From Paenarthrobacter aurescens (GTDB lineage Bacteria > Actinomycetota > Actinomycetes > Actinomycetales > Micrococcaceae), in NCBI RefSeq assembly GCF_025421775.1, contig NZ_JAOEFX010000003.1, positions 186,001-250,000 of the forward strand: a stretch of DNA of 64,000 nt, in the 5' to 3' direction. The position numbers and the translations under genes were made by a program. A model generated the notes under the pieces. That model saw only the letters and a list, made by a program, of their open reading frames with translations. It was not told where the DNA came from and did not search any database. Below, one piece after another: positions 27,895 to 35,479 of the stretch (position 1 is its first letter; every line of letters begins with the position of its first letter).

Positions 27895-29220
27895 ATGAGC
27901 ACAGTGGATACCTACGTAACCAACGAACAAGAAGTTGGTTTGCCCTCGCTCCGCAAGGAGCGCAAAGCGATCTGGGACTACTACCGAATAGAGTTCCTTC
28001 CCAACGGATACCCCGGCCGCAGGACTGACGGTGTGCTCATGGCGCACCCGATCTATGGCCCGTACGTCATCACTGACTACCTGATCCAGTATGGGCTCAC
28101 CGAGGACCCCATATTCCTCGAAGCTGCCATGCGGGTCGCTGACGTATCAATTGCCATGATGGAGCCCTTGCACGACGGGTTGGTCTTTAACTACGACGAG
28201 GACCGGGCAAAGGTCTCCAGCAAGAAGGGCACATGGTATAGCGGCCTCACACAGTCCCGTTACGTGGACGTTCTTAGTAAGCTCCTCGCCCACCCGGATA
28301 CCGAACGGTTCCGCGGGCCACTGAAGGCTGTCCTGACAAGCTTGACCATCCCTGTAGAGGATGGGGGCGTGGCGCGTTACACCAGTGACGGCGGACTCAT
28401 TATTGAAGAGTACCCGGCGACCTTCCCTAACTGCACCCTGAACGGTTGGACCACCGCAACGTGCATCTTGTTGGACGTCGCAAAGGCCACGAATGATGAC
28501 AGCGACTGGGACGTCTTCAACAAGTCCGTTCGGGGACTGGAGGGCATTATCGGGCTGTACGACGTGCCTGAGCTCGCCAACTCCCGCTACAAACTCGAAG
28601 GCGACGCAACGTTCCTGCTCACGCCTGCAGGCTCAGCCCTGGAAGTTACGGACTGCCAGGTAGTCGTTCCATCGGCCGGCGTTTTTTCTGCAAACGTGGA
28701 GGGCGACCAGGCAGGAGAGGCGCTGAAGGCTGGCCCTTTGGCCATTCGAGACGGCAAGTCGGGGCGAGTCAAGGTTCGTTTAAGCAGGTTCTCGTGGCCA
28801 TCACCCAACAGGCTATTGCTGAAGGTCAGGGCTGAACGTGCAGCGCAAGTCAGGGTTGCTATCGGGGAGACGTCGTACAACCCGTTCGGGAGTGTTCCGA
28901 AAGTGACTGGCCAGAAGCACCTTCAAGAGTTCGACCTGCTGCCCGGTGAAAACCTTCTTGAGGTCACTGTGCCCTGGATTGCTGCGGAGATGGTTGCCCA
29001 CCCAACCAATTTCTCCAAGAAACTTACCGGGCGGCAGTTCAACGTCTACCACTACATTCACATCGACACGCTCACTAAGATCGTGGAGCAGTCGCGCAGC
29101 GAATTGCTGAGTTACTACCTCGATAAATGGCGGCATGCGCCGTCACTTTGGGCTGAACACCCGGCGTACCAAGATGAACGTCTGATGCTGGAGCGCTTCG
29201 ATATGCATAAACACAAGTAG
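27895..29220 (+). CDS. D-glucuronyl C5-epimerase family protein
   Basis: A 441-residue protein without a signal peptide. The N-terminal 230 residues resemble the (alpha/alpha) barrel of glucuronyl C5-epimerases: GTWYSGLTQSRYVDVLSKLL at about 112-131 and EEYPATFPNCTLNGWTTATCILLD at about 171-194 match the family pattern in which the Tyr/Glu-rich cleft flips C5 of uronic acids in a polymer. The C-terminal 200 residues are beta-rich with no recognised domain. In animals and some bacteria such enzymes turn glucuronate into iduronate in heparan- or alginate-like chains. It stands alone here, after a short gene, and the substrate is unknown. Confidence 0.7.
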   Translation: MSTVDTYVTNEQEVGLPSLRKERKAIWDYYRIEFLPNGYPGRRTDGVLMAHPIYGPYVITDYLIQYGLTEDPIFLEAAMRVADVSIAMMEPLHDGLVFNYDEDRAKVSSKKGTWYSGLTQSRYVDVLSKLLAHPDTERFRGPLKAVLTSLTIPVEDGGVARYTSDGGLIIEEYPATFPNCTLNGWTTATCILLDVAKATNDDSDWDVFNKSVRGLEGIIGLYDVPELANSRYKLEGDATFLLTPAGSALEVTDCQVVVPSAGVFSANVEGDQAGEALKAGPLAIRDGKSGRVKVRLSRFSWPSPNRLLLKVRAERAAQVRVAIGETSYNPFGSVPKVTGQKHLQEFDLLPGENLLEVTVPWIAAEMVAHPTNFSKKLTGRQFNVYHYIHIDTLTKIVEQSRSELLSYYLDKWRHAPSLWAEHPAYQDERLMLERFDMHKHK

Positions 29221-29271
29221 CGAGAGGAGACTGAAGTTCCCCGCTACATTGCTTTATCGGCTGGTCCGGTC

Positions 29272-29290
29272 CCCGGTAGTGACTACCGGG
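29272..29290. terminator. Short palindrome between convergent genes
   Basis: CCCGGTAGT (29272-29280) and ACTACCGGG (29282-29290) form a perfect 9-bp palindrome around one base. It lies between the stops at 29220 (plus) and 29311 (minus), a natural place for a bidirectional terminator. No U-tract follows. Confidence 0.45.
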
Positions 29291-29310
29291 CCGCAGATGA
29301 GGGACAGGCC

Positions 29311-29823
29311 TCAGGAAGGCTCGAACGCCAAACGTCCCAAGCCTCGCTCGTTACCGTGCACCTGCAGGGCGTGCCTCATGGCTTGGCGGTTCTCTTCGGC
29401 AAGTCCAGGGTGGCCGGCGACCCGGTAGAGGTCCGCTGCCCACTGAAATTCATCGGCAGCGGCACGGAAACGGGCTTCGTCGAAAAGCCGCCGGCCAATG
29501 TGGTGGCGAACGTAGGCCTCCTCGTCCGGTGACCGGACTGTTCGGATGGCCTTTTCGTGGAGTACGGCGGCATCGTGCCATCGGTGCTGACGTTGATGGA
29601 CCTGCGCAAGTATCAGTAACAGCTCCCGACGGTCAGGCGCCGTGGGTAGCAGTTTGTAGCCTTCGTCGAGGGCTTCAGTGACCCGGCCCGGAAGCGCCAA
29701 GTACCGGATGCGCTCCACGGGAGGACACTCGCCTCCCAATGCAGCTTCCACGGCTTGGCGATTGATCGCCACGTCGCGGAACGTCGTTGGGTCAGTGCGC
29801 CAAAGACTCGCAGTATCTTCCAC
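29311..29823 (-). CDS. TPR-like helical protein of unknown function
   Basis: A 170-residue, mostly helical protein. Repeating helix pairs such as ELLLILAQVHQRQHRWHDAAVLHEKAI and RRLFDEARFRAAADEFQWAADLYR, with Ala/Tyr/Leu at regular places, look like two to three degenerate tetratricopeptide repeats. No enzyme motif is seen. The GTG at 29823 has a GGGGG run about ten bases upstream; a longer reading to 29877 would add 18 residues of odd composition. It lies 122 bases downstream of the DUF1349 gene on the same strand, so the two may be co-transcribed. Confidence 0.6.
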   Translation of the reverse strand: MEDTASLWRTDPTTFRDVAINRQAVEAALGGECPPVERIRYLALPGRVTEALDEGYKLLPTAPDRRELLLILAQVHQRQHRWHDAAVLHEKAIRTVRSPDEEAYVRHHIGRRLFDEARFRAAADEFQWAADLYRVAGHPGLAEENRQAMRHALQVHGNERGLGRLAFEPS

Positions 29824-29945
29824 CGTGATGTGCCCCCAAAGGCTTGTTACGGAGCCGACTGAGTTGCAGCACTGCAATGGCAGGCCGCAGAAAACTCAAT
29901 ATTCTCATGAACGGCGGGGACTCACGGGCTGTTCCCTCTACGGAA

Positions 29946-30527
29946 TCAGTGGAGTTGGCTGTCCGCTGGCGTAGCCCGCCAGGAGTGAAAGGGTACGGTC
30001 AACCCTGCGCGTGTTGGCGCGCACGTGAACGGTCCGGCGACTGCGGCCAACCCAGCGGCCAAAGGCACAACTCGGACCAGCTGGAGTTGGTCGTCGCCTG
30101 AAGCGGCCCGGATGGTGAGGGCGTCGCCCGAGCGGCTTACCCGCATCCGGACCCGTCCGCCGGTCCATTCAGGGACAGGCGCCAAGGACCAGTCAGAGAA
30201 GCGGTCCGTGACCACCGCGCCCAGTTGAGCGGCGCCGTCGACGAATTCGACGCCCGCTTTGATCCAATGCTCGGCGCTGACGCGGACGAAGATGCCCGCT
30301 TGGTCGAACTGTTGGGAGAACGCGGCAGTGAACTCAACCTCCATGGCGCTGTCCTGGGTAAAGGGGGCAAGCAGCGCATGTTCGGTGTCGTGAATGAAGC
30401 CGTAGGACGTGATGCGCCAAGCGTCGCTGCTTTCGGCTGCAGTCACCAGCAGGTCACCTGCGTGCTCCACGACGGCGGCTGGCTGGTTGGTCCATTCGCC
30501 TCGGTTCCAGGGAATGTCAGTGATCAC
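29946..30527 (-). CDS. DUF1349 domain-containing protein
   Basis: A 193-residue beta-rich protein that fits the DUF1349 family from end to end. Typical elements are WNRGEWTNQP, DAWRITSYGFIHDTEHALL, QAGIFVRVSAEHWIKAGVEFVDG and RVRMRVSRSGDALTIRAA. The fold is a concanavalin-like jelly roll, suggesting a carbohydrate-related role, though no reaction is established. The GTG at 30527 is preceded by GAGGAG at four bases; reading further upstream would run through the repeat-rich intergenic region. Confidence 0.8.
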   Translation of the reverse strand: MITDIPWNRGEWTNQPAAVVEHAGDLLVTAAESSDAWRITSYGFIHDTEHALLAPFTQDSAMEVEFTAAFSQQFDQAGIFVRVSAEHWIKAGVEFVDGAAQLGAVVTDRFSDWSLAPVPEWTGGRVRMRVSRSGDALTIRAASGDDQLQLVRVVPLAAGLAAVAGPFTCAPTRAGLTVPFHSWRATPADSQLH

Positions 30528-30645
30528 AGGGCTCCTCGAGTTTGGATGGATAGGGTCCTGGTGCATGGGGCTCCAGCGTCCTCGGCGCTGGCTCCCACAG
30601 TTCAACACGCCAAGTTCTTCCCCGCTGCCTAGGACACGATACCCA

Positions 30646-30679
30646 CGTACTACGAAAGTAGTACGCAAGTAGTACGCAA
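30646..30679. promoter_or_regulatory. Palindrome plus tandem 11-bp repeat, candidate operator
   Basis: CGTACTAC-GAAA-GTAGTACG (30646-30665) is a perfect 8-bp inverted repeat. Its right half continues as two exact tandem copies of GTAGTACGCAA (30658-30668, 30669-30679). The cluster gives three evenly spaced GTAGTACG half-sites between the divergent DUF1349 and hydrolase genes. Cooperative repressor or activator binding would explain it. No adjacent gene encodes an obvious regulator. Confidence 0.5.
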
Positions 30680-30762
30680 GTGAACACCTGGGGGTGACGC
30701 GTCCGGCGCTGCAAAAGGCGAGGCTGGATGGAGAGTACACCGTGTGCTCTGGAGAGGCATGG

Positions 30763-31695
30763 TTGAAGAGGTCAGTTAAGAAATTGCTCGTGGCGGTGAC
30801 CGCCGTCGGAGCCGTGCTCGCGGTAGGACTGGCTACCACCACTGTGGTGGATGTGGTCGCGAGTGAGTCCGAGAGTCACCGGATTGAATCCTACGGCCAG
30901 CGGGTGGACGTTGACGGCGGTCAGATGAACGTCTTCGTAAGCGGAGCCGGGGAGAACATCGTGCTCTTGCCGGGATTTGGTACCTCTTCCCCCGTCCTAG
31001 ATTTTGCGCCACTGGTCCGGGACCTCGCCACGGATCATCGCGTGATTGTGGTGGAACCGTTTGGATACGGTCTGAGCGATGGCACGGATCGGGAGCGGAC
31101 CACGGAGAACATCGTGCAGGAGGTCCATGGGGCGCTTGAGGCACTGCGCATAAACCGATACACCCTGATGGGGCACTCCATCGCCGGTATCTATGGGATT
31201 GAGTACGCCGCCCGCTATCGGGAAGAGATGACGGCCTTCGTGGGCATCGACTCGAGCGTTCCCGGACAACCTGGCATGGACACGCAGTTCCCCACAGGAC
31301 TCCTGTCCGTGGCAAAACGCCTGGGCCTTCTCCGCCTCGCGGCTATTGGCGGTGACGGCTACAGCGACGCGTACTCCGATCACGCACAGGAGCAGATGAA
31401 GATGCTGACCAACCGGAACTCCATCAGCCAGACCTATCTCAACGAGATGACCTACATTCGCACCAACTTCGAGCGCGCACTCGGGACCGGGTTCCCCAAA
31501 GATCTGCCCTTGCTTCTCTTTGTGGTCTCCGAGAATGCGAAGAATCCGGAATGGCTGGGGCTGCATCAGAGGCAAGCAGCGAGCGTTACGGACGGTACCG
31601 TGGTGCCCCTCCCGGGCGAGCACTACCTCCATCACACCCACGCGGCTGAGATCGCCGGCGGGTTCCGGGGCTGGGTGGCGGCCCGCTTCCGGTAA
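30763..31695 (+). CDS. Membrane-anchored alpha/beta hydrolase
   Basis: A 310-residue protein. The N-terminus KRSVKKLLVAVTAVGAVLAVGLATTTVVDVV is basic then hydrophobic, a signal anchor or signal peptide, so the enzyme should face outside. The catalytic domain shows VLLPGFGTSS, EPFGYGLSDG and the nucleophile elbow MGHSIAGIYG (Ser near 148), with the late EHYLHHTH supplying the His. The TTG at 30763 follows GGAGAGG at five bases; a GTG at 30694 is possible but gives a poor signal sequence. The substrate is unknown (ester or lipid). Confidence 0.75.
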   Translation: MKRSVKKLLVAVTAVGAVLAVGLATTTVVDVVASESESHRIESYGQRVDVDGGQMNVFVSGAGENIVLLPGFGTSSPVLDFAPLVRDLATDHRVIVVEPFGYGLSDGTDRERTTENIVQEVHGALEALRINRYTLMGHSIAGIYGIEYAARYREEMTAFVGIDSSVPGQPGMDTQFPTGLLSVAKRLGLLRLAAIGGDGYSDAYSDHAQEQMKMLTNRNSISQTYLNEMTYIRTNFERALGTGFPKDLPLLLFVVSENAKNPEWLGLHQRQAASVTDGTVVPLPGEHYLHHTHAAEIAGGFRGWVAARFR

Positions 31696-31967
31696 GCCAA
31701 CAAAGACGCACTACTTCGCCGGAGCCGCTCCAATTGTAGTTATGGGGGGACTAACAGCGTCATGCGCGCTTATGCAGCGTGTGCTTTAGCGGATCCTCAA
31801 ATCCATCCGCTGCGTCCGAGAAGATCGTATTGGTAGACCATAAGGATTTAGATAAATTCTTCTGAGGTGCTATATGTTGCGGACAGAACTATGCATTTGC
31901 ACGCAATGGGAACTGCTTTTTTGTCCCCGTTAATAGTTGACTGGGGTATCCAGGGAGCTGCGAAATC

Positions 31968-32344
31968 ATGAGAATGAGGAAAGCTGTAATTTCTGCTCTT
32001 GCTGTTTTTGCTATGTTTTTGGCCTGAGCTTGGCGGCCTCTCCAGCCCAAGCCAGCCCGGCACATGGGAACCAGGCGCAATGCATCTTCGGGACCTCCAT
32101 TGCCGATTGGGCGGGCAAGAATCCGCAGGAGTGCATGCAACCCGGGACCTACGCTGTTCTTCAAAACTGGAACGTAGTACTCAAGATCTACCCGACCTCA
32201 GATAGCAATACCGCATGGAACGTCTTACAGGAAGGCTATGCTGGTGCTCAGAGTTGGTGCTCGAGCAACTCGCTAACCTGCGGGATCCTAACCAGCAATG
32301 GGGTTGCAATAGTTGAAGCCCTACTTTGGCCCGCTAATAGTTGA
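31968..32344 (+). pseudogene. Small secreted protein, frameshift in the signal peptide
   Basis: The ATG at 31968 opens a good signal peptide (MRMRKAVISALAVFAMF) that hits a TGA after 18 codons. The +1-shifted frame then continues with LSLAASPAQASPA, a normal signal-peptide end, and about 100 further residues with four cysteines (QAQCIFG, QECMQPG, SWCSSNSLTCG) to the stop at 32344. One extra T in the T5 run at 32016-32020 (or at 32005-32009) restores a single 126-codon gene. GGGAG stands ten bases before the ATG. No family recognised for the mature part. Confidence 0.6.
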
Positions 32345-32365
32345 TTGCGGTCTGAAGGGAATCTG

Positions 32366-32563
32366 ATGAAGCATACCAAGCTTAAAGCCGGCCTAATTGC
32401 TGGCGGACTATTCTTGATAGCGCAGTTCATCTATCACGTTGTTTTGGCTGGTCCCTACAACCTCGAAGTTAGTCTCATAATGGCGGTGGTCATCATAGTT
32501 GGATCCGTTTTGAGCCAGTATGCGTCCACACGGCGTAAGCGTAGATTGAGCAGCAACGTGTAA
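32366..32563 (+). CDS. Small two-helix membrane protein
   Basis: A 65-residue protein with two hydrophobic helices (LIAGGLFLIAQFIYHVVLAG and LIMAVVIIVGSVLS) and a basic tail (STRRKRRLSSNV). I do not recognise a family. The ATG at 32366 has AGGGA at six bases. It follows the frameshifted secreted-protein gene by 21 bases, so the two probably form one transcript, ended by the hairpin at 32576-32598. Confidence 0.6.
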   Translation: MKHTKLKAGLIAGGLFLIAQFIYHVVLAGPYNLEVSLIMAVVIIVGSVLSQYASTRRKRRLSSNV

Positions 32564-32575
32564 TTAGATGGGGGA

Positions 32576-32598
32576 GGCTCCTGAGTTGCTCAGGAGCC
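32576..32598 (+). terminator. Hairpin after the small membrane-protein gene
   Basis: GGCTCCTGAG (32576-32585), loop TTG, CTCAGGAGCC (32589-32598): a perfect 10-bp stem 13 bases after the stop. There is no U-run after it, as is common in this group. Confidence 0.65.
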
Positions 32599-32680
32599 CT
32601 ACCTGTGTGGCTGACCGACCACCTGCCACTGGGTTGCGGCCCGGCAATGCGACCATCCTGGTGGGCGTGTGTACGTTCCG

Positions 32681-32716
32681 ACTGATCGGACTGATCGGAC
32701 TGATCGGACTGATAGG
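32681..32716. repeat. 9-bp tandem repeat, four copies
   Basis: ACTGATCGG occurs three times in exact tandem (32681-32707) and a fourth time as ACTGATAGG (32708-32716). The unit is a multiple of three, so copy-number change would not shift a frame. The location is intergenic. Confidence 0.8.
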
Positions 32717-32828
32717 GCTGTGGGGCCTGATCGAGGGCATGATGATCCTCGCCGGCGCGGAGTACTCCGGAGGGACGCGCAAGGCGTCCCCTTGCGCGAC
32801 TGACGTGCCGACCATGTAGCTGGGACGA

Positions 32829-32865
32829 AAGTGTCCCGCCTGATGGGGGATCAGGCGGGACACTT
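32829..32865. terminator. Strong 16-bp hairpin
   Basis: AAGTGTCCCGCCTGAT (32829-32844) and its exact complement (32850-32865) around GGGGG. Long, GC-rich and symmetric, with TT at the end in either direction. It probably acts as a terminator between the plus-strand small genes and the minus-strand nuclease gene ending at 32979. Confidence 0.7.
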
Positions 32866-32978
32866 CAACTCTAATGGTGCTGGCTGGTAATTGACCGGGT
32901 GTCGGTTCTGTTGCTTGTGTCGGGCCCTGCAACGGCGGGCCCTGCTCTCAAAGCCAGGGTCCGCCGTCGTGCTTTCCG

Positions 32979-34481
32979 CTAGGGGTGGCCCGGGCGGGTC
33001 TCGCAGGCGATGCGGTCACCGTCGCTGTCCAGACCGGCTACATCGCCGTACCACGGGAAGTAGTAGTCGAACCAGTCCTGGGCCTGACGCCATGTGGCAA
33101 AGTCCGTGCAGTTCTTGCTGTTGCCCGGGTTCGCCGGCGGCTGTGGCGTAACCGGTGGCTGCGGCGTCGGCGGTTCAGGCGTCACAGGCGGCGGGGGAGG
33201 CGAGCAGGTGTTGCCCGTGATTCCGCCAGTGCCGCCGTTGACGAACCGGTACATGAACGCTGCCATGGCATCACGTGCCACGGGCTGGAGTGGGTTGTAG
33301 GCGCGGCAGCCGTAGCCGATGTCCCAACCGGTGGAGATGCCCTGCGATGCAAGCCAGGTGATCTGCTTGTAGAACTGGGTTCCCACCGGGACATCCTCGA
33401 ACGGCGAAGTGCCCGGCTCGGAGAATTCCGGGTTGCCGCCGAAGCGGTACAGGAAGGCTGCCATGGCGTCGCGGTTGACGGGCGTGAGCGGACGGAAGGT
33501 CTTGGAACCGTTCGCTTCGGTCCAACCCGTTGAGATGCCCTTTGCGGCCAGCCAGGTGATTTCCTTGTAGAACTGGCTCGACGGCGTCACATCAGTAAAC
33601 GGCGACGTCGCCGGGGGAGTGAACGCAGGTTTGCCGGCCAGCCGGTAAAGGAAAGCTGCCATAGCGTCACGGTTTACGGGGCTGAGCGGACGGTAGGTGC
33701 GCGTCCCGTTCGCTTCAACCCAGCCCGTGGAGATGCCTTGCGATGCGAGCCAGGAGATCTCTGCGTTGAACTGCGTGGAGCTGTTGACGTCGCTGAACGT
33801 GATCGGTTCGGTGGGAGTAGCGTCCACGGCGATCGTCGGCACAGCGACCTGCGTGCTTCCACAGGAGCCGTTAATAGCCGATGAGATGGCCGCCGACTCT
33901 GCCTGGTCGATGGCGAGCTGCCAACGGTATTTCACCAGTACCCAGTCTGTTGCGTACCGGCACGCGGTTCCTGCCAGCGGCGGCATCCATTCGGCCGGGT
34001 CGCGGTCGCTTTTGGACTGGTTCACGTTGTCGGTGACAGCTTCGAGGGCCACGTCCAAGGTGAGGTCGTTGGCGTAGTCGCGGCGCTGTTCGGCCGTCCA
34101 GGCGCTTGCGCCGGAACCCCACGCTTCGGCGAGCGGGACGAGGTGGTCAATGTCGACGTCGGACGCATTTGTCCACGTCCCGCCGTCGTACCAGGACGTC
34201 CACTTACCTGTGGCGACTGTGCAGCCGGAGCTGAACGTCACGGGCGTTAGTGATTCCTGCTGAAGGACTTCGGACCGGGTATCGCAGCTGTCGCTGTCGG
34301 CGTCCACCCAATGCTGGAACAGGTCGCGGTTGTAGCCGGTGTTAGATTCCGGGGTGACCGTCAATGATGAGAGTAGAGTGGCGACGCTTGCTGTGTCTGA
34401 AGCGGTCGCCTGTTGCGGCAGAAAAACAGCCGCCGACGCGGTCAGCGATAGGATCGCCAACCACGAAAGAGCCTTGGGCAT
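32979..34481 (-). CDS. Secreted HNH-type nuclease-like protein with SLH-type repeats and Excalibur domain
   Basis: A 500-residue mosaic surface protein. A signal peptide (PKALSWLAILSLTASAAVF...ATA) is followed by a DUF1524/HNH-like domain: DIDHLVPLAEAWGSGA at about 105-120 and NQSKSDRDPAEWMPP are the usual metal/His nuclease motifs. Three S-layer-homology-like repeats come next (about 225-415), each with F-x-D-V, WLA(S/A)(Q/K)GISTGW and P-V-x-R-D-A-M-A-A-F. A Pro-rich spacer leads to an Excalibur calcium-binding end (DSDGDRIACE). It should be a wall-bound nuclease. The ATG at 34481 has GGGGA at six bases, within a structured leader. Confidence 0.85.
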   Translation of the reverse strand: MPKALSWLAILSLTASAAVFLPQQATASDTASVATLLSSLTVTPESNTGYNRDLFQHWVDADSDSCDTRSEVLQQESLTPVTFSSGCTVATGKWTSWYDGGTWTNASDVDIDHLVPLAEAWGSGASAWTAEQRRDYANDLTLDVALEAVTDNVNQSKSDRDPAEWMPPLAGTACRYATDWVLVKYRWQLAIDQAESAAISSAINGSCGSTQVAVPTIAVDATPTEPITFSDVNSSTQFNAEISWLASQGISTGWVEANGTRTYRPLSPVNRDAMAAFLYRLAGKPAFTPPATSPFTDVTPSSQFYKEITWLAAKGISTGWTEANGSKTFRPLTPVNRDAMAAFLYRFGGNPEFSEPGTSPFEDVPVGTQFYKQITWLASQGISTGWDIGYGCRAYNPLQPVARDAMAAFMYRFVNGGTGGITGNTCSPPPPPVTPEPPTPQPPVTPQPPANPGNSKNCTDFATWRQAQDWFDYYFPWYGDVAGLDSDGDRIACETRPGHP

Positions 34482-34539
34482 CTGGGTTCCCCATATTCGA
34501 TTAGAGCGCTCTGAGCAGCGCATACATCATGGGATGCTA
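34479..34539 (-). promoter_or_regulatory. Promoter and structured 5' leader of the nuclease-like gene
   Basis: Read on the minus strand: TAGCAT (34539-34534), then the stem GCGCT/AGCGC (34521-34517 with 34510-34506, loop GCTCAG), an AT-rich stretch TCTAATCGAATAT, GGGGA and the ATG. Order and distances match the leaders before 10828, 37360 and 39362. Confidence 0.5.
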
Positions 34540-34609
34540 CAGGCGGGACAGCCTCCGTCAGGAACCTTGTTACCTCGTGGCTCCGGCGTGGCGGGCGTAC
34601 CCTAGGTCC

Positions 34610-35428
34610 ATGGAGTCCGAGGTCAGGACTGTCGCCCTGCGAACCGGCATCACTGTTCCCTGTTTTGTCCAGGGTCACCTTGAGCAAACGGTCGACGACG
34701 GCGGCACGCCGTTGGTCCTGTTGCACGCCTGGGGTGAATCCTGGCGGAGTTTTGAGCGGCTGATTGCCGCACTTCCGGACGTGGTTGTTGTGGCACCTGA
34801 TCTGCGTGGGCACGGTCTTGCTGACAAACCTTCCGGCGGTTATTCGCTGGTGGAGGTGGCCGAAGATGTCATCGCCCTGTTTGCTGCCCTGGGTCTTGTC
34901 CGTGCGCACGTGCTGGGTTCTTCCAGCGGGGGATATGTAGCGCAGCAACTTGCGGTGATGCGCCCAGATCTTGTGGCATCTCTGATACAGGTGGGTGCGC
35001 CTTTGAGCCTCCATGGGAAGCCGGCGTTCGCCGCCGAAGTGGATTCCCTCACTGATCCGATTTCAGAGGAGTGGGTGCGCGGGTCGTTGTCTTGGTATCG
35101 GCTGCTGCACACGGTTCCGGCCACTTATATCGAGGACCGCGTGCAGGACGGTATGGCCATGCCGGCGTCCGTTTGGAAGGAGTCGCTGCGTGGCTATTAC
35201 GAAGCCGTTCCACCCACGGAAGCCGGCACCATTTCGGCCCCCACTTTGATTCTCTGGGGCGCGCACGACCACCTGGTGCCGCGGAACCATGAAGAGACCC
35301 TGGCGCGGCGCATACCGGGGTCCCGGCTCAAGGTCTACGAGGAGACGGGGCACTTGGCGCTGTGGGAGTGCCCGGAGCGGGTGGCGGGGGATGTGGTGGG
35401 GTTCTTGGGTGATGTGCGGGGCGGCTAG
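34610..35428 (+). CDS. Alpha/beta hydrolase
   Basis: A 272-residue cytoplasmic alpha/beta hydrolase. The oxyanion loop is LLHAWGESW, followed by APDLRGHGLAD and the nucleophile elbow LGSSSGGY (Ser near 105). The acid is in LWGAHDHLVP and the His in ETGHLALWE, a complete triad. Overall layout is like non-haem haloperoxidase/epoxide-hydrolase relatives, and the substrate is open. TACCCT at 34598-34603 lies six bases before the ATG and no Shine-Dalgarno is seen, so a leaderless message is likely. Confidence 0.8.
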   Translation: MESEVRTVALRTGITVPCFVQGHLEQTVDDGGTPLVLLHAWGESWRSFERLIAALPDVVVVAPDLRGHGLADKPSGGYSLVEVAEDVIALFAALGLVRAHVLGSSSGGYVAQQLAVMRPDLVASLIQVGAPLSLHGKPAFAAEVDSLTDPISEEWVRGSLSWYRLLHTVPATYIEDRVQDGMAMPASVWKESLRGYYEAVPPTEAGTISAPTLILWGAHDHLVPRNHEETLARRIPGSRLKVYEETGHLALWECPERVAGDVVGFLGDVRGG

Positions 35429-35453
35429 CCCTGATGGTTCAAGGGCTAGCCGC
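35421..35453. terminator. Bidirectional hairpin including a stop codon
   Basis: GCGGCTAGCCCT (35421-35432) and its exact complement (35442-35453) with a nine-base loop. The left arm contains the TAG stop of the plus-strand hydrolase gene; the right end is 27 bases from the stop of the convergent YncE/VCBS gene. Confidence 0.65.
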
Positions 35454-35479
35454 ATTGCTTGCTCCGCAGAGCGAATGGC

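Larger units (their letters stand above)
32564..32978. other. 415-base intergenic stretch with two hairpins and a minisatellite
   Basis: No convincing gene. It contains a hairpin after the small membrane gene (32576-32598), a 9-bp tandem repeat (32681-32716), a second long hairpin (32829-32865), and GGGCCCTGC twice near 32923-32944, just after the end of the minus-strand nuclease gene. A short open frame across the tandem repeat would encode LIGLIGLIG but has no ribosome site or coding bias. Confidence 0.6.

Noticed and set aside
32681..32716. Possible CRISPR-like repeat
   Set aside because: The units are 9 bp with no spacers and no cas genes nearby.
32568..32819. An 83-codon frame across the 9-bp repeat with an LIG-repeat helix
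   Set aside because: It starts with no ribosome site, runs through a terminator hairpin and ends in sequence with no coding character.
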